Assembly: GCF_007109405.1 (NCBI RefSeq)
Contig: NZ_VJOY01000014.1
Location: 1-64,000, forward strand
From: Pseudomonas mangiferae
GTDB taxonomy: Bacteria; Pseudomonadota; Gammaproteobacteria; Pseudomonadales; Pseudomonadaceae
Length of the DNA stretch: 64,000 nucleotides
Direction of reading: 5' to 3'
Below the pieces are notes generated by a model, which saw only the letters and a program-made list of their open reading frames with translations, was not told the origin of the DNA and ran no database searches. The position numbers and the translations under genes were made by a program. Each line of letters starts with the position of its first letter. Position 1 is the stretch's first letter. Of this stretch, positions 17,413 to 25,228 are shown in pieces.

Positions 17413-17868
17413 ATGAGCCTGCTCGACGAAGCCATCCGCAGCCGCATCGGCACCTCGCTGCCGCCGCAGCGCTTCGAGGTGACCCGCAGCGACCTGCGCA
17501 AGTACGCGGTCGCCACCGGCCAGCGCCAGGCGCGCTACCGGGACGGCGACGAAGCGCCGCTGCTGTTCCTGTTCAGCGCCCTGATGCCGGTGCTGCCCCT
17601 GGAAGAGCTGCTGGAGGACGGCCGCCAGCCGGACAGCACGCTGCTGCCGGAGCTGCCCCTCAAGCGGATCATGGCCGGCGGCAGCGAGTACCAGGTGCAC
17701 CGGCGAATCGTCGCCGGCGACGTCCTGGTGCTGCGCCAGATCCTGGCGGACCTCTACGAGAAGCAGGGCACGGAGGGCCCGTTGATCTTCCTGGTGTTCG
17801 AGAACCGGTTCGAGACCGAGGCGGGAGAGCCCGTGGTCACCGAACGCCTGACCCGGATCGCGAGGTGA
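17413..17868 (+). CDS. FAS1-like dehydratase / MaoC N-terminal-type hotdog protein
   Basis: The 151-residue product resembles the N-terminal hotdog domain of MaoC-type hydratases: a short start helix (LLDEAIRSRIG), FEVTRSDLRKYAVATG, then LFLFSALMPVLP, and LPLKRIMAGGSEYQVHRRIVAGDVL, where the GG-x-E-Y/W and GD positions match FAS1-like dehydratases. It lacks the catalytic D-x-x-x-x-H of active hotdog hydratases, as expected for the structural half. The next gene carries the other half, and its start overlaps or closely follows this stop. The two probably form one enoyl-CoA hydratase. Confidence 0.75.
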   Translation: MSLLDEAIRSRIGTSLPPQRFEVTRSDLRKYAVATGQRQARYRDGDEAPLLFLFSALMPVLPLEELLEDGRQPDSTLLPELPLKRIMAGGSEYQVHRRIVAGDVLVLRQILADLYEKQGTEGPLIFLVFENRFETEAGEPVVTERLTRIAR

Positions 17869-17870
17869 GC

Positions 17871-18284
17871 ATGTCCGACAACACGATGCCCCCGGTGGGC
17901 CAGGCCCTGCCGGAACGGCGCTTCACGCCGGGTACGGTGCAGCTGTTCCTCTACAACGCGGCGATCTGGAACCCCCACCGCATCCACTACGACCTGCCCT
18001 ATACCCAGCAGCAGGAGGACCATCCCGCGCTGCTGGTGGATGGCCCGCTGCAGGGCGACTGGCTGACTCAACTGATCTACGACTGGATGGGCGAGGGCGA
18101 CGAGTTGCTGGCCTTCGGCTACAGCAACCGGCGCGCGGCCTACGTCGGCGATGAGCTGGTGGCCCGCGGCGAAGTCAGCGCCGTCGACGGCGAGCGGATC
18201 ACCCTGGCGCTGCAGGTGCTGAACGGGCAGGGGCGGGCCACCACCCTGGGCCACGCCACCGTCAGGAGGGCCGCCTGCCGCTGA
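17871..18284 (+). CDS. MaoC-like hotdog hydratase subunit (catalytic half)
   Basis: ATG 17871 (or GTG 17865, overlapping the previous stop) begins a 137-residue protein. The segment FLYNAAIWNPHRIHYDLPYT carries the catalytic hydratase arrangement: an acidic or polar residue followed by N-P-H-R-I-H, as in mesaconyl-CoA and HTD2-type hydratases. LLVDGPLQGDWL and GYSNRRAAYVGDEL complete the hotdog fold. It should add water to, or remove it from, an enoyl-CoA with the preceding subunit. In context the likely reaction is 3-methylglutaconyl-CoA to HMG-CoA, but mesaconyl- or itaconyl-type substrates are possible. Split two-gene forms of this hydratase are less common than single-chain forms. Confidence 0.78.
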   Translation: MSDNTMPPVGQALPERRFTPGTVQLFLYNAAIWNPHRIHYDLPYTQQQEDHPALLVDGPLQGDWLTQLIYDWMGEGDELLAFGYSNRRAAYVGDELVARGEVSAVDGERITLALQVLNGQGRATTLGHATVRRAACR

Positions 18285-18370
18285 GCCGGCCCGCCCGAGG
18301 GCCTCCCACGCCATCGCCGATGGCACACGCCTCGATAACAACAAGAAGGCCCGACGGGCCGGAGGACACC

Positions 18371-18907
18371 ATGAACCAATCGCTCGCCAAGCCCCTCGGG
18401 GCGCCGACCCCACCCGCAACCACGGACGGCAGGACGCCGAACCTCTACGAAGTCTGGGGCGATACGGTGGCGGGACGCGACCTGATGCTGTCCATCCTCC
18501 TCGGCGGGGCGGTCAGCCTCGGCACCTTCGGCCTGGCCCACGTGGCGCTGCACCAGGTGGTGGAGTCGGTGCAGATGGCCAAGGCCTATTCCATGCTGGT
18601 GGGCATCCTCGGCTGCCTGGCCGGTGGCGTGGCCAGCGCCTGGCTGTTCAAGCCCAAGCGCTTGGTGCTGGAACAGGTGGTGGACCCGGCCTTCCGCCAG
18701 CAGGTGGTGGCCGAGCTGCTGAAAGAATACGGCAGCCTGGGGCGCCTCGAGGAGCTCTCGCCCCACGTGGTGGCCGAGTTGCACGAGCTGGGGCTGTACG
18801 AGCTGTTCCGCGAGGCCCAGGCCCAGGAGGCGCTCGTCCGAGAGGCGGATGCCGAGCCGGATCGCCACCTGCCGATGAACGCCAGCCTGGTCGGGGGGCG
18901 TTCGTGA
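18371..18907 (+). CDS. Small membrane subunit of a TctA-like transporter
   Basis: The start is ATG 18371 with GGAGGACACC directly upstream. The 178-residue product has two predicted membrane helices (about residues 40-62 and 76-97) and a charged C-terminal half of about 80 residues predicted as soluble helices (EQVVDPAFRQQVVAELLKE ... LHELGLYELFREAQ). The TctB subunit of tripartite tricarboxylate transporters usually has four helices and is shorter, so this is either a divergent TctB or a different small partner. Its stop overlaps the start of the large permease (TGATG). I do not recognise a named family. Confidence 0.7.
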   Translation: MNQSLAKPLGAPTPPATTDGRTPNLYEVWGDTVAGRDLMLSILLGGAVSLGTFGLAHVALHQVVESVQMAKAYSMLVGILGCLAGGVASAWLFKPKRLVLEQVVDPAFRQQVVAELLKEYGSLGRLEELSPHVVAELHELGLYELFREAQAQEALVREADAEPDRHLPMNASLVGGRS

Positions 18908-20292
18908 TGGAAGGCCTGCTCTACGAAATCCTCATGGCCTTCGGCCTGGGCCTGCTGGGAGCGGTGGTGTTCGCCGCCATCGGCCTGGTATCCGGCACCG
19001 ACGAGACCACCACCCTGGCGCCCCTGACCATGCTGGTGGCGCTGCTGGGCGCGCCGCCCGCCGGCGTGCTGACCTTCTTCCTGGCCGGGGCGGTGGCCAA
19101 GCACATGACCCACGCGGTGCCCACCGCGTTGCTGGGGATACCCGGGGACACCGCGGCCACCGCACTGCTGGCTGACGCCAACCACCTGCGGCGCCTGGGC
19201 GTGCCGCACATCGCCCTGCGCAAGATGATCTCCGGTGCCGCCGTGGCGGCGGTGATCGCGGTGCCGCTGTCGGTGCTGTTCGCCGTGCTGCTGGCGCCGT
19301 TCGGCGATGTGATCAAGGAATTCGCCCCCTGGGTGTTTCTCTGTGCCGCCCTGACCATCGCCTACTTCTCCGCCGGCCGTTGGGCTGCGGTGCTGGCCCT
19401 GGTGCCTTTCGTGCTGGTGATCGTCGCCCTGCAGACCCTGACCGCCCACTATGGCGTGAAGCTGGCGGTGAGCTACTTCCTCGGCATCGCCGTGGCGCCC
19501 CTGATCGCCTCGCTGTTCGCCCTGCTGGCGCCCGACGAGCGCGAGCGGATGCGCCGCGACGAGTACCGGCTGTTCTCCCTGGCGCCCGACGTGAAGAGCT
19601 GGAGCGGCTACTTCCCCAACCCCTTCAAGGTGATCAACCCGAAGCAGACCCGTATGACTGCCGTGGCGGCCAGCGTGTCCAGCGCCACTTTCGTATTCAG
19701 CCCGGTGGCCATGACCGTGGTGATGGGGGAGATCATCGGCTCGCGGATCAAGCAGGCCTATGACCGCCTGACCACCGTCATCACCGCGCGCAACGGGGTC
19801 ACCGAGTCCACCTACATCGCCGAGGCGTTGATCCCGCTGATCGCCTTCGGCCTGCCCCTGAGCCCGGTGGCCGCCGGCCCGGCCGCGCCGCTGTTCAATG
19901 CGCCGCCGCGGTTCTTCGTCGACAACGCCACGGGCGAGATCAACAACCTGCACAACCTGCTGAATACCTACGAGTTCCTCGGCTACGGCCTGCTCTCGGT
20001 GATCGTCGCGATCCTGGTAGCCTACCCGTTCACCATGAACTTCGCCCACAAGGCCGCATCGTTCGTCGCCCGCAAGGTCAGCCATGAATCGGTGATCGCC
20101 ACCTTCATCGGCCTGGTGCTGGTGATCGGCATCTGGGAGGGCGGTCTGCTGGGCGTCATGGTGATCCTCACCATCGGCCTGCTGGGCGGTTTCCTGGCGC
20201 GGCTGATCGGCTTCAACATGGGCGTGCAGTTCATGGGCTACTACACCGCCGTGCTGTCCGTGCCGGCGATCATCGCCCTGACCGGCGCCTAG
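18907..20292 (+). CDS. TctA-like large permease of a carboxylate transporter
   Basis: The 461-residue protein is almost entirely membrane helices (about ten to eleven). It carries a TctA-like conserved loop near residue 80 (TALLGIPGDTAATALLAD, compared with the GxPGxxATA loop of TctA) and a second one, FGLPLSPVAAGPAAPLF, near residue 320. It probably moves a small hydroxy-carboxylate such as mevalonate across the inner membrane. No TctC-type periplasmic binding protein is nearby, so the system may work as two components. ATG 18907 overlaps the preceding stop. Confidence 0.8.
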   Translation: MEGLLYEILMAFGLGLLGAVVFAAIGLVSGTDETTTLAPLTMLVALLGAPPAGVLTFFLAGAVAKHMTHAVPTALLGIPGDTAATALLADANHLRRLGVPHIALRKMISGAAVAAVIAVPLSVLFAVLLAPFGDVIKEFAPWVFLCAALTIAYFSAGRWAAVLALVPFVLVIVALQTLTAHYGVKLAVSYFLGIAVAPLIASLFALLAPDERERMRRDEYRLFSLAPDVKSWSGYFPNPFKVINPKQTRMTAVAASVSSATFVFSPVAMTVVMGEIIGSRIKQAYDRLTTVITARNGVTESTYIAEALIPLIAFGLPLSPVAAGPAAPLFNAPPRFFVDNATGEINNLHNLLNTYEFLGYGLLSVIVAILVAYPFTMNFAHKAASFVARKVSHESVIATFIGLVLVIGIWEGGLLGVMVILTIGLLGGFLARLIGFNMGVQFMGYYTAVLSVPAIIALTGA

Positions 20293-20351
20293 CCCGCCCG
20301 CGGGGCTTGCCGCGCACCGTTCGATCCGTACCACCCCCCCCAATGCCGCTC

Positions 20352-20377
20352 CCGCACGGGTCCCCGGACCCGTGCGG
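20352..20377 (+). terminator. Perfect 12-bp inverted repeat between permease and porin genes
   Basis: CCGCACGGGTCC and GGACCCGTGCGG pair perfectly with two unpaired bases. No T run follows. It may act as an attenuating or RNA-stabilising hairpin that lowers porin expression relative to the upstream genes. Confidence 0.5.
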
Positions 20378-20410
20378 ACGGCGACTGCCTGCAAGAAAGG
20401 AATAACAACA

Positions 20411-21682
20411 ATGAAGATCCTTTTCCCTGCTTCGCCCTCCCGCGTGACCCCGGCCTCCCGGCTCTGGATCGTCTGCGCCGCCCTCGGTGCCGGCGGTGCC
20501 TGGGCCGACGGCTTCGTCGACGACGCCAAGGGTGTGCTGACCCTGCGCAACTTCTACATCAACCGCAATTTCGTCGACCCGGGCTACCCCCAGGGCAAGG
20601 CCGAGGAGTGGACCCAGAGCTTCATCCTCGACGCCCGCTCCGGCTACACCGCCGGCCCGGTGGGCTTCGGGGTGGACGTCCTGGGCCTCTACTCGCTGAA
20701 GCTGGACGGCGGCAAGGGCACCGCCAATACGCAATTGCTGCCGGTCCACGACGATGGCCGGCCGGCGGACGACTTCGGTCGCCTGGGCGTCGCCCTCAAG
20801 GCCAAGCTGAGCGAGACCGAACTGAAGGTGGGGGAGTGGATGCCGGTGCTGCCGGTGTTGCGCGCGGACGACGGACGCTCCCTGCCGCAGACCTTCCGCG
20901 GCGCCCAGGTGACCTCCCAGGAGCTGGACGGCCTGGCGCTCTACGGCGGCCAGTTCCGCGGTAACAGCCCGCGCAACGACGCCAGCATGGACGACCTGTT
21001 CATGGGCGGGCGCCCCGACGTCACCTCCGACCGCTTCGACTTCGCCGGGGGCGAGTACCTGTTCAACGACAAGAAGACCCAGGTGGGCCTCTGGTACTCG
21101 GTGCTGGAGGATATCTACCAGCAGCAGTACTACAACCTGACCCATGTCCAGCCGGTGGGCGATGACTGGATGCTGACCGCCAACCTCGGCTATTTCATCG
21201 GCCGCGAGGACGGCGGCGCCCGGGCCGGCGACCTGGACAACCGTGCCACCTCGCTGATGCTCTCGGCCGCCACCGGGGGCCACACGGTCTACCTGGGCCT
21301 GCAGCGCATGAGCGGCGACAGCCCGTGGATGCGGGTCAACGGCACCGCTGGCACCAGCCTGGCCAACGACAGCTACAACTCCAGCTACGACAACGCCGGC
21401 GAGCGCTCCTGGCAGGTGCGCTACGACTACAACTTCGCCGCCGCCGGCATCCCCGGGCTGACCTTCATGACCCGCTACATCCGCGGCAGCCACGCCCACG
21501 TGGGCACGGTGAGCGACGGCCGGGAGTGGGGGCGCGAGTCGGAACTCGCCTACGTCGTGCAGAGCGGCACCTTCAAGGCGCTGAACCTGCGCTGGCGCAA
21601 CTCCAGCCTGCGCCGGGACTTCAGCACCAATGCCTTCGACGAGAGCCGGCTGATCGTCAGCTACCCGCTGTCGATCTTCTGA
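20411..21682 (+). CDS. OprD-family outer-membrane porin
   Basis: The 423-residue protein starts at ATG 20411 with AAAGGA 10 bases upstream. Residues 1-32 are a signal peptide ending GAWADG. The mature part has OprD family text: GFVDDAKGVLTLRNFYINR near the start, ending in a C-terminal RLIVSYPLSIF with the terminal Phe used for outer-membrane insertion. OprD porins carry small carboxylates and amino acids. As the last gene of the mva run, it probably admits mevalonate or a related acid. Confidence 0.9.
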   Translation: MKILFPASPSRVTPASRLWIVCAALGAGGAWADGFVDDAKGVLTLRNFYINRNFVDPGYPQGKAEEWTQSFILDARSGYTAGPVGFGVDVLGLYSLKLDGGKGTANTQLLPVHDDGRPADDFGRLGVALKAKLSETELKVGEWMPVLPVLRADDGRSLPQTFRGAQVTSQELDGLALYGGQFRGNSPRNDASMDDLFMGGRPDVTSDRFDFAGGEYLFNDKKTQVGLWYSVLEDIYQQQYYNLTHVQPVGDDWMLTANLGYFIGREDGGARAGDLDNRATSLMLSAATGGHTVYLGLQRMSGDSPWMRVNGTAGTSLANDSYNSSYDNAGERSWQVRYDYNFAAAGIPGLTFMTRYIRGSHAHVGTVSDGREWGRESELAYVVQSGTFKALNLRWRNSSLRRDFSTNAFDESRLIVSYPLSIF

Positions 21683-21934
21683 GGCGCCGCCCGCAGGGCC
21701 GTCCCGCGCGGCCTTGCGGCATGCCCGGGCACCCCGGAGCCGGGCCTGGACCGCGGCGGCTCCGTCGCAAAGTCGGGAGAAACGCTCGCCATCCGCGTCG
21801 CGGGAGGTTCTAATCCCCGTCGCGGTTTCCGGGGCGTCCCCGGGGGCACCCGACGGCCATGGCGTCCCGCCCTCCGGCGGATCGCCGGAAACCGGTTTCA
21901 TCTCTGTCCGTGGGTTACGAAAGGGTTCGTGGGA
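21683..21934. other. Right edge of the accessory block
   Basis: About 250 bases separate the porin stop from dnaQ. I see no gene and no attachment-site-like repeat matching the left edge after rnhA. Confidence 0.4.
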
Positions 21935-22690
21935 ATGGCTGGGCAATACTCGGGTACTCGTTACGTCGTGCTGGATACCGAAACCACCGGCATGCCGGTC
22001 ACCGACGGTCACCGGATCATCGAGATCGGCTGCGTCGAGCTGATCGGTCGGCGCCTGACCGGGCGGCACTTCCACGTCTACCTGCAGCCGGACCGCGAAG
22101 TGGACGAAGGCGCCATCGCCGTACACGGCATCACCAACGAATTCCTCGAAGGCAAGCAGCGCTTCAAGGACATCGCCGACGAATTCTTCGAGTTCATCCA
22201 GGGTGCCGAGCTGATCATCCACAACGCGGCGTTCGACATCGGCTTCATCAACAACGAGTTCGCCCTCCAGGGGCAGACCGAACGCAGCGAGATCACCGAG
22301 CACTGCAGCGTGCTCGACACCCTGCTGATGGCCCGCGAGCGCCACCCGGGGCAGCGCAACAACCTGGACGCCCTGTGCAAGCGCTACGGGGTGGACAACT
22401 CCGGCCGCGACCTCCACGGCGCGTTGCTGGACGCCGAGATCCTCGCCGACGTGTTCCTCGCCATGACTGGCGGGCAGACCCACCTGTCCTTGGCCGGGGA
22501 GGGCAGCGATAGCGACGGCACCGGGCGTGCCCAGGCCTCGCCGATCCGCCGCCTGCCCGACGACCGCCCGCGGCTGCCGGTGGTCGCCGCCAGCGACGAG
22601 GAACTGGCCGCGCACCTGGCGCGGCTGGCCGCCATCGAGAAGGCCGCCGGGGCGCCGGCGCTTTGGAGCCAGCTGGACGCCGAGGCCTGA
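21935..22690 (+). CDS. dnaQ: DNA polymerase III epsilon subunit (proofreading exonuclease)
   Basis: DnaQ is the 3'-5' proofreading subunit of the replicative polymerase. The 251-residue product (ATG 21935; a GTG two codons earlier is possible) has the three Exo motifs: DTETTG near residue 15, IIHNAAFDIGF near 92-102 and HGALLDAEILADV near 157-169. The His of Exo III-epsilon is present. The C-terminal tail (SDEELAAHLARLAAIEKAAG ... LWSQLDA) is the alpha-subunit binding part. It normally follows rnhA directly in Pseudomonas. Confidence 0.96.
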   Translation: MAGQYSGTRYVVLDTETTGMPVTDGHRIIEIGCVELIGRRLTGRHFHVYLQPDREVDEGAIAVHGITNEFLEGKQRFKDIADEFFEFIQGAELIIHNAAFDIGFINNEFALQGQTERSEITEHCSVLDTLLMARERHPGQRNNLDALCKRYGVDNSGRDLHGALLDAEILADVFLAMTGGQTHLSLAGEGSDSDGTGRAQASPIRRLPDDRPRLPVVAASDEELAAHLARLAAIEKAAGAPALWSQLDAEA

Positions 22691-22816
22691 ATCGGCGGCC
22701 CATCGCGGATGCGACCTTTTCTTACACGGCCCGGAACAGGGGGTTCCGCGCCGCCGGGTGAGTCTCTACCCTGACGGCTCGAGCGGGCCGCTGCCCGCCG
22801 CCTTCAGGACGCCACA

Positions 22817-25072
22817 ATGTATAAAGACCTAAAATTCCCCGTCCTCATCGTGCACCGCGACATCAAGGCCGACACCGTGGCCGGTGAGCGGGTCCGCGGC
22901 ATCGCCCGCGAACTGGAACTGGACGGTTTCAGCATCCTCTCCACGTCCAGCTCCGCCGAGGGGCGCATCGTCGCCTCCACCCACCATGGCCTGGCCTGCA
23001 TCCTGGTCGCCGCCGAAGGCGCCGGCGAGAACCAGCGGCTGCTCCACGACGTGGTGGAACTGATCCGCGTCGCCCGGGTGCGCGCGCCGCAACTGCCGAT
23101 CTTCGCCCTGGGCGAGCAGGTGACCATCGAAAACGCCCCGGCCGAGGCCATGGCCGACCTCAACCACCTGCGCGGCCTGCTCTACCTGTTCGAGGACACC
23201 GTGCCGTTCCTCGCCCGCCAGGTGGCCCGCGCCGCGCGCAACTACCTGTCCGGCCTGCTGCCACCCTTCTTCAAGGCGCTGGTGGAGCACACCTCGCAGT
23301 CCAACTATTCCTGGCACACCCCCGGCCACGGCGGCGGCGTCGCCTACCGCAAGAGCCCCGTGGGGCAGGCGTTCCACCAGTTCTTCGGCGAGAACACCCT
23401 GCGCTCCGACCTGTCCGTGTCGGTACCGGAGCTGGGTTCGCTGCTGGACCATACCGGCCCCCTGGCGGAAGCCGAGGCCCGGGCGGCGCGCAACTTCGGC
23501 GCCGACCACACGTTCTTCGTGATCAACGGCACCTCCACCGCCAACAAGATCGTCTGGCACTCCATGGTGGCCCGGGACGACCTGGTGCTGGTGGACCGCA
23601 ACTGCCACAAGTCGATCCTCCACGCCATCATCATGACCGGGGCGATCCCGCTGTACCTGACCCCCGAGCGCAACGAGCTGGGCATCATCGGCCCGATCCC
23701 CCTGAGCGAGTTCACCCGCGAGTCGATCCAGGCGAAGATCGACGCCAGTCCCCTGGCCCGTGGCCGCGAGCCCCGGGTGAAGCTGGCAGTGGTGACCAAC
23801 TCCACCTACGACGGCCTTTGCTACAACGCGGAGATGGTCAAGTGCACCCTGGGGGACTCCGCCGAGGTGCTGCACTTCGACGAGGCCTGGTACGCCTACG
23901 CCGCCTTCCACGAGTTCTACCGCGGCCGTTACGGTATGGGCACGGTGCGCCACGAGAACGCGCCTTTGGTGTTCTCCACCCATTCCACCCACAAGTTGCT
24001 GGCGGCCTTCAGCCAGGCGTCGATGATCCACGTGCAGGACGGCGGCCAGCGGCCCCTGGACCGCGACCGCTTCAACGAAGCCTTCATGATGCACATCTCC
24101 ACCTCGCCCCAGTACGGCATCATCGCCTCCCTGGACGTGGCCTCGGCCATGATGGAAGGCCCGGCCGGCCGTTCGCTGATCCAGGAGACCTTCGACGAGG
24201 CCCTGAGCTTCCGCCGCGCCCTGGCCAACCTGGGGCAGAACCTCAGCGCCGAGGACTGGTGGTTCACCATCTGGCAACCGCCGCGGGCCGAGGGCGTGGA
24301 GGACGTTGCCACCTCCGACTGGCTGCTGCGCCCGGATGCGGAATGGCACGGCTTCGGCGAGGTGGCCGACGACTACGTGCTGCTGGACCCCATCAAGGTC
24401 ACCCTGACCACCCCGGGCCTCACCGCCGGCGGGCGCCTGGACGACCGCGGAATCCCCGCTGCGGTGGTCAGCAAGTTCCTCTGGGAGCGCGGCCTGGTGG
24501 TGGAAAAGACCGGCCTGTACTCGTTCCTGGTGCTGTTCTCCATGGGCATCACCAAGGGCAAGTGGAGCACCCTGCTGACCGAGCTGCTGGAGTTCAAGCG
24601 CCACTACGACAACAACGTACCCCTGAGCCAGGCGTTGCCTTCGGTGATCCAGGCCGACGCGGTCCGCTACCAGGGCATGGGCCTGCGCGACCTGTGCGAC
24701 GAGCTGCACGGCTGCTACCGGGAGAACGCCACCGCAAAGGCCATGAAGCGCATGTACACCGTGCTGCCGGAAGTGGCGATCAAGCCCGCCGATGCCTACG
24801 ACCAGCTGGTACGCGGCGAAGTGGAGGCGGTGCCCATCGAGGCGCTGGAAGGGCGGCTGGCCGCGGTGATGCTGGTGCCGTACCCGCCAGGTATCCCGCT
24901 GATCATGCCGGGGGAACGCTTCACCGAGGCGACCCGCTCGATCATCGACTACCTGGAGTTCGCCAGGACCTTCGACCGGCGCTTCCCGGGCTTCGACTCC
25001 GACGTCCACGGCCTGCAGCACCAGGACGGCCCCCACGGGCGCCTCTACACGGTGGACTGCCTGAAGGGCTGA
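22817..25072 (+). CDS. ldcA: Lysine/arginine/ornithine decarboxylase (fold type I, LdcA)
   Basis: LdcA makes cadaverine from L-lysine with PLP in the cytoplasm, the lysine catabolic entry used by Pseudomonas. The 751-residue length equals that of the P. aeruginosa enzyme and the sequence is recognisably very close. A receiver-like N-terminal wing domain (residues 1-130) is followed by the PLP domain: HTPGHGGGVAYRKSPVG at about 165, INGTSTANKIV, FDEAWYAY, then STHSTHKLLAAFSQ with the PLP Lys at about 393. The C-terminal domain contains ITKGKWSTLLTELLEFKR and YPPGIPLIMPGE. ATG 22817 follows AGGA. It is expressed alone, with about 125 bases on each side. Confidence 0.95.
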   Translation: MYKDLKFPVLIVHRDIKADTVAGERVRGIARELELDGFSILSTSSSAEGRIVASTHHGLACILVAAEGAGENQRLLHDVVELIRVARVRAPQLPIFALGEQVTIENAPAEAMADLNHLRGLLYLFEDTVPFLARQVARAARNYLSGLLPPFFKALVEHTSQSNYSWHTPGHGGGVAYRKSPVGQAFHQFFGENTLRSDLSVSVPELGSLLDHTGPLAEAEARAARNFGADHTFFVINGTSTANKIVWHSMVARDDLVLVDRNCHKSILHAIIMTGAIPLYLTPERNELGIIGPIPLSEFTRESIQAKIDASPLARGREPRVKLAVVTNSTYDGLCYNAEMVKCTLGDSAEVLHFDEAWYAYAAFHEFYRGRYGMGTVRHENAPLVFSTHSTHKLLAAFSQASMIHVQDGGQRPLDRDRFNEAFMMHISTSPQYGIIASLDVASAMMEGPAGRSLIQETFDEALSFRRALANLGQNLSAEDWWFTIWQPPRAEGVEDVATSDWLLRPDAEWHGFGEVADDYVLLDPIKVTLTTPGLTAGGRLDDRGIPAAVVSKFLWERGLVVEKTGLYSFLVLFSMGITKGKWSTLLTELLEFKRHYDNNVPLSQALPSVIQADAVRYQGMGLRDLCDELHGCYRENATAKAMKRMYTVLPEVAIKPADAYDQLVRGEVEAVPIEALEGRLAAVMLVPYPPGIPLIMPGERFTEATRSIIDYLEFARTFDRRFPGFDSDVHGLQHQDGPHGRLYTVDCLKG

Positions 25073-25140
25073 ACCCGCGCCGCGGCGGCCGTCCGGTCGC
25101 CGCGGATGCCCGGCCGGCGGGCTTCCCACCGGGGCCAGCA

Positions 25141-25169
25141 TCGAACTATCCGCCTACGCTTGATATAGT
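25141..25169 (+). promoter_or_regulatory. Sigma70-type promoter for the dienoyl-CoA isomerase-like gene
   Basis: TCGAAC (25141-25146) and TATAGT (25164-25169) are 17 bases apart, 60 bases ahead of the GTG start. Confidence 0.4.
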
Positions 25170-25228
25170 GGCGCGCTTCCAACGACAACCCAGGCGCCTC
25201 TGCGCCACGCGTCCAAGGTGACCCGCCC

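Noticed and set aside
18586..20550. Minus-strand open frame across the TctA-like gene
   Set aside because: His/Gln/Asp-rich translation with no membrane pattern. The plus frame encodes a good membrane protein.
22829..25141. Open frame of 770 codons opposite ldcA
   Set aside because: Same shadow effect; ldcA on the plus strand is unmistakable.
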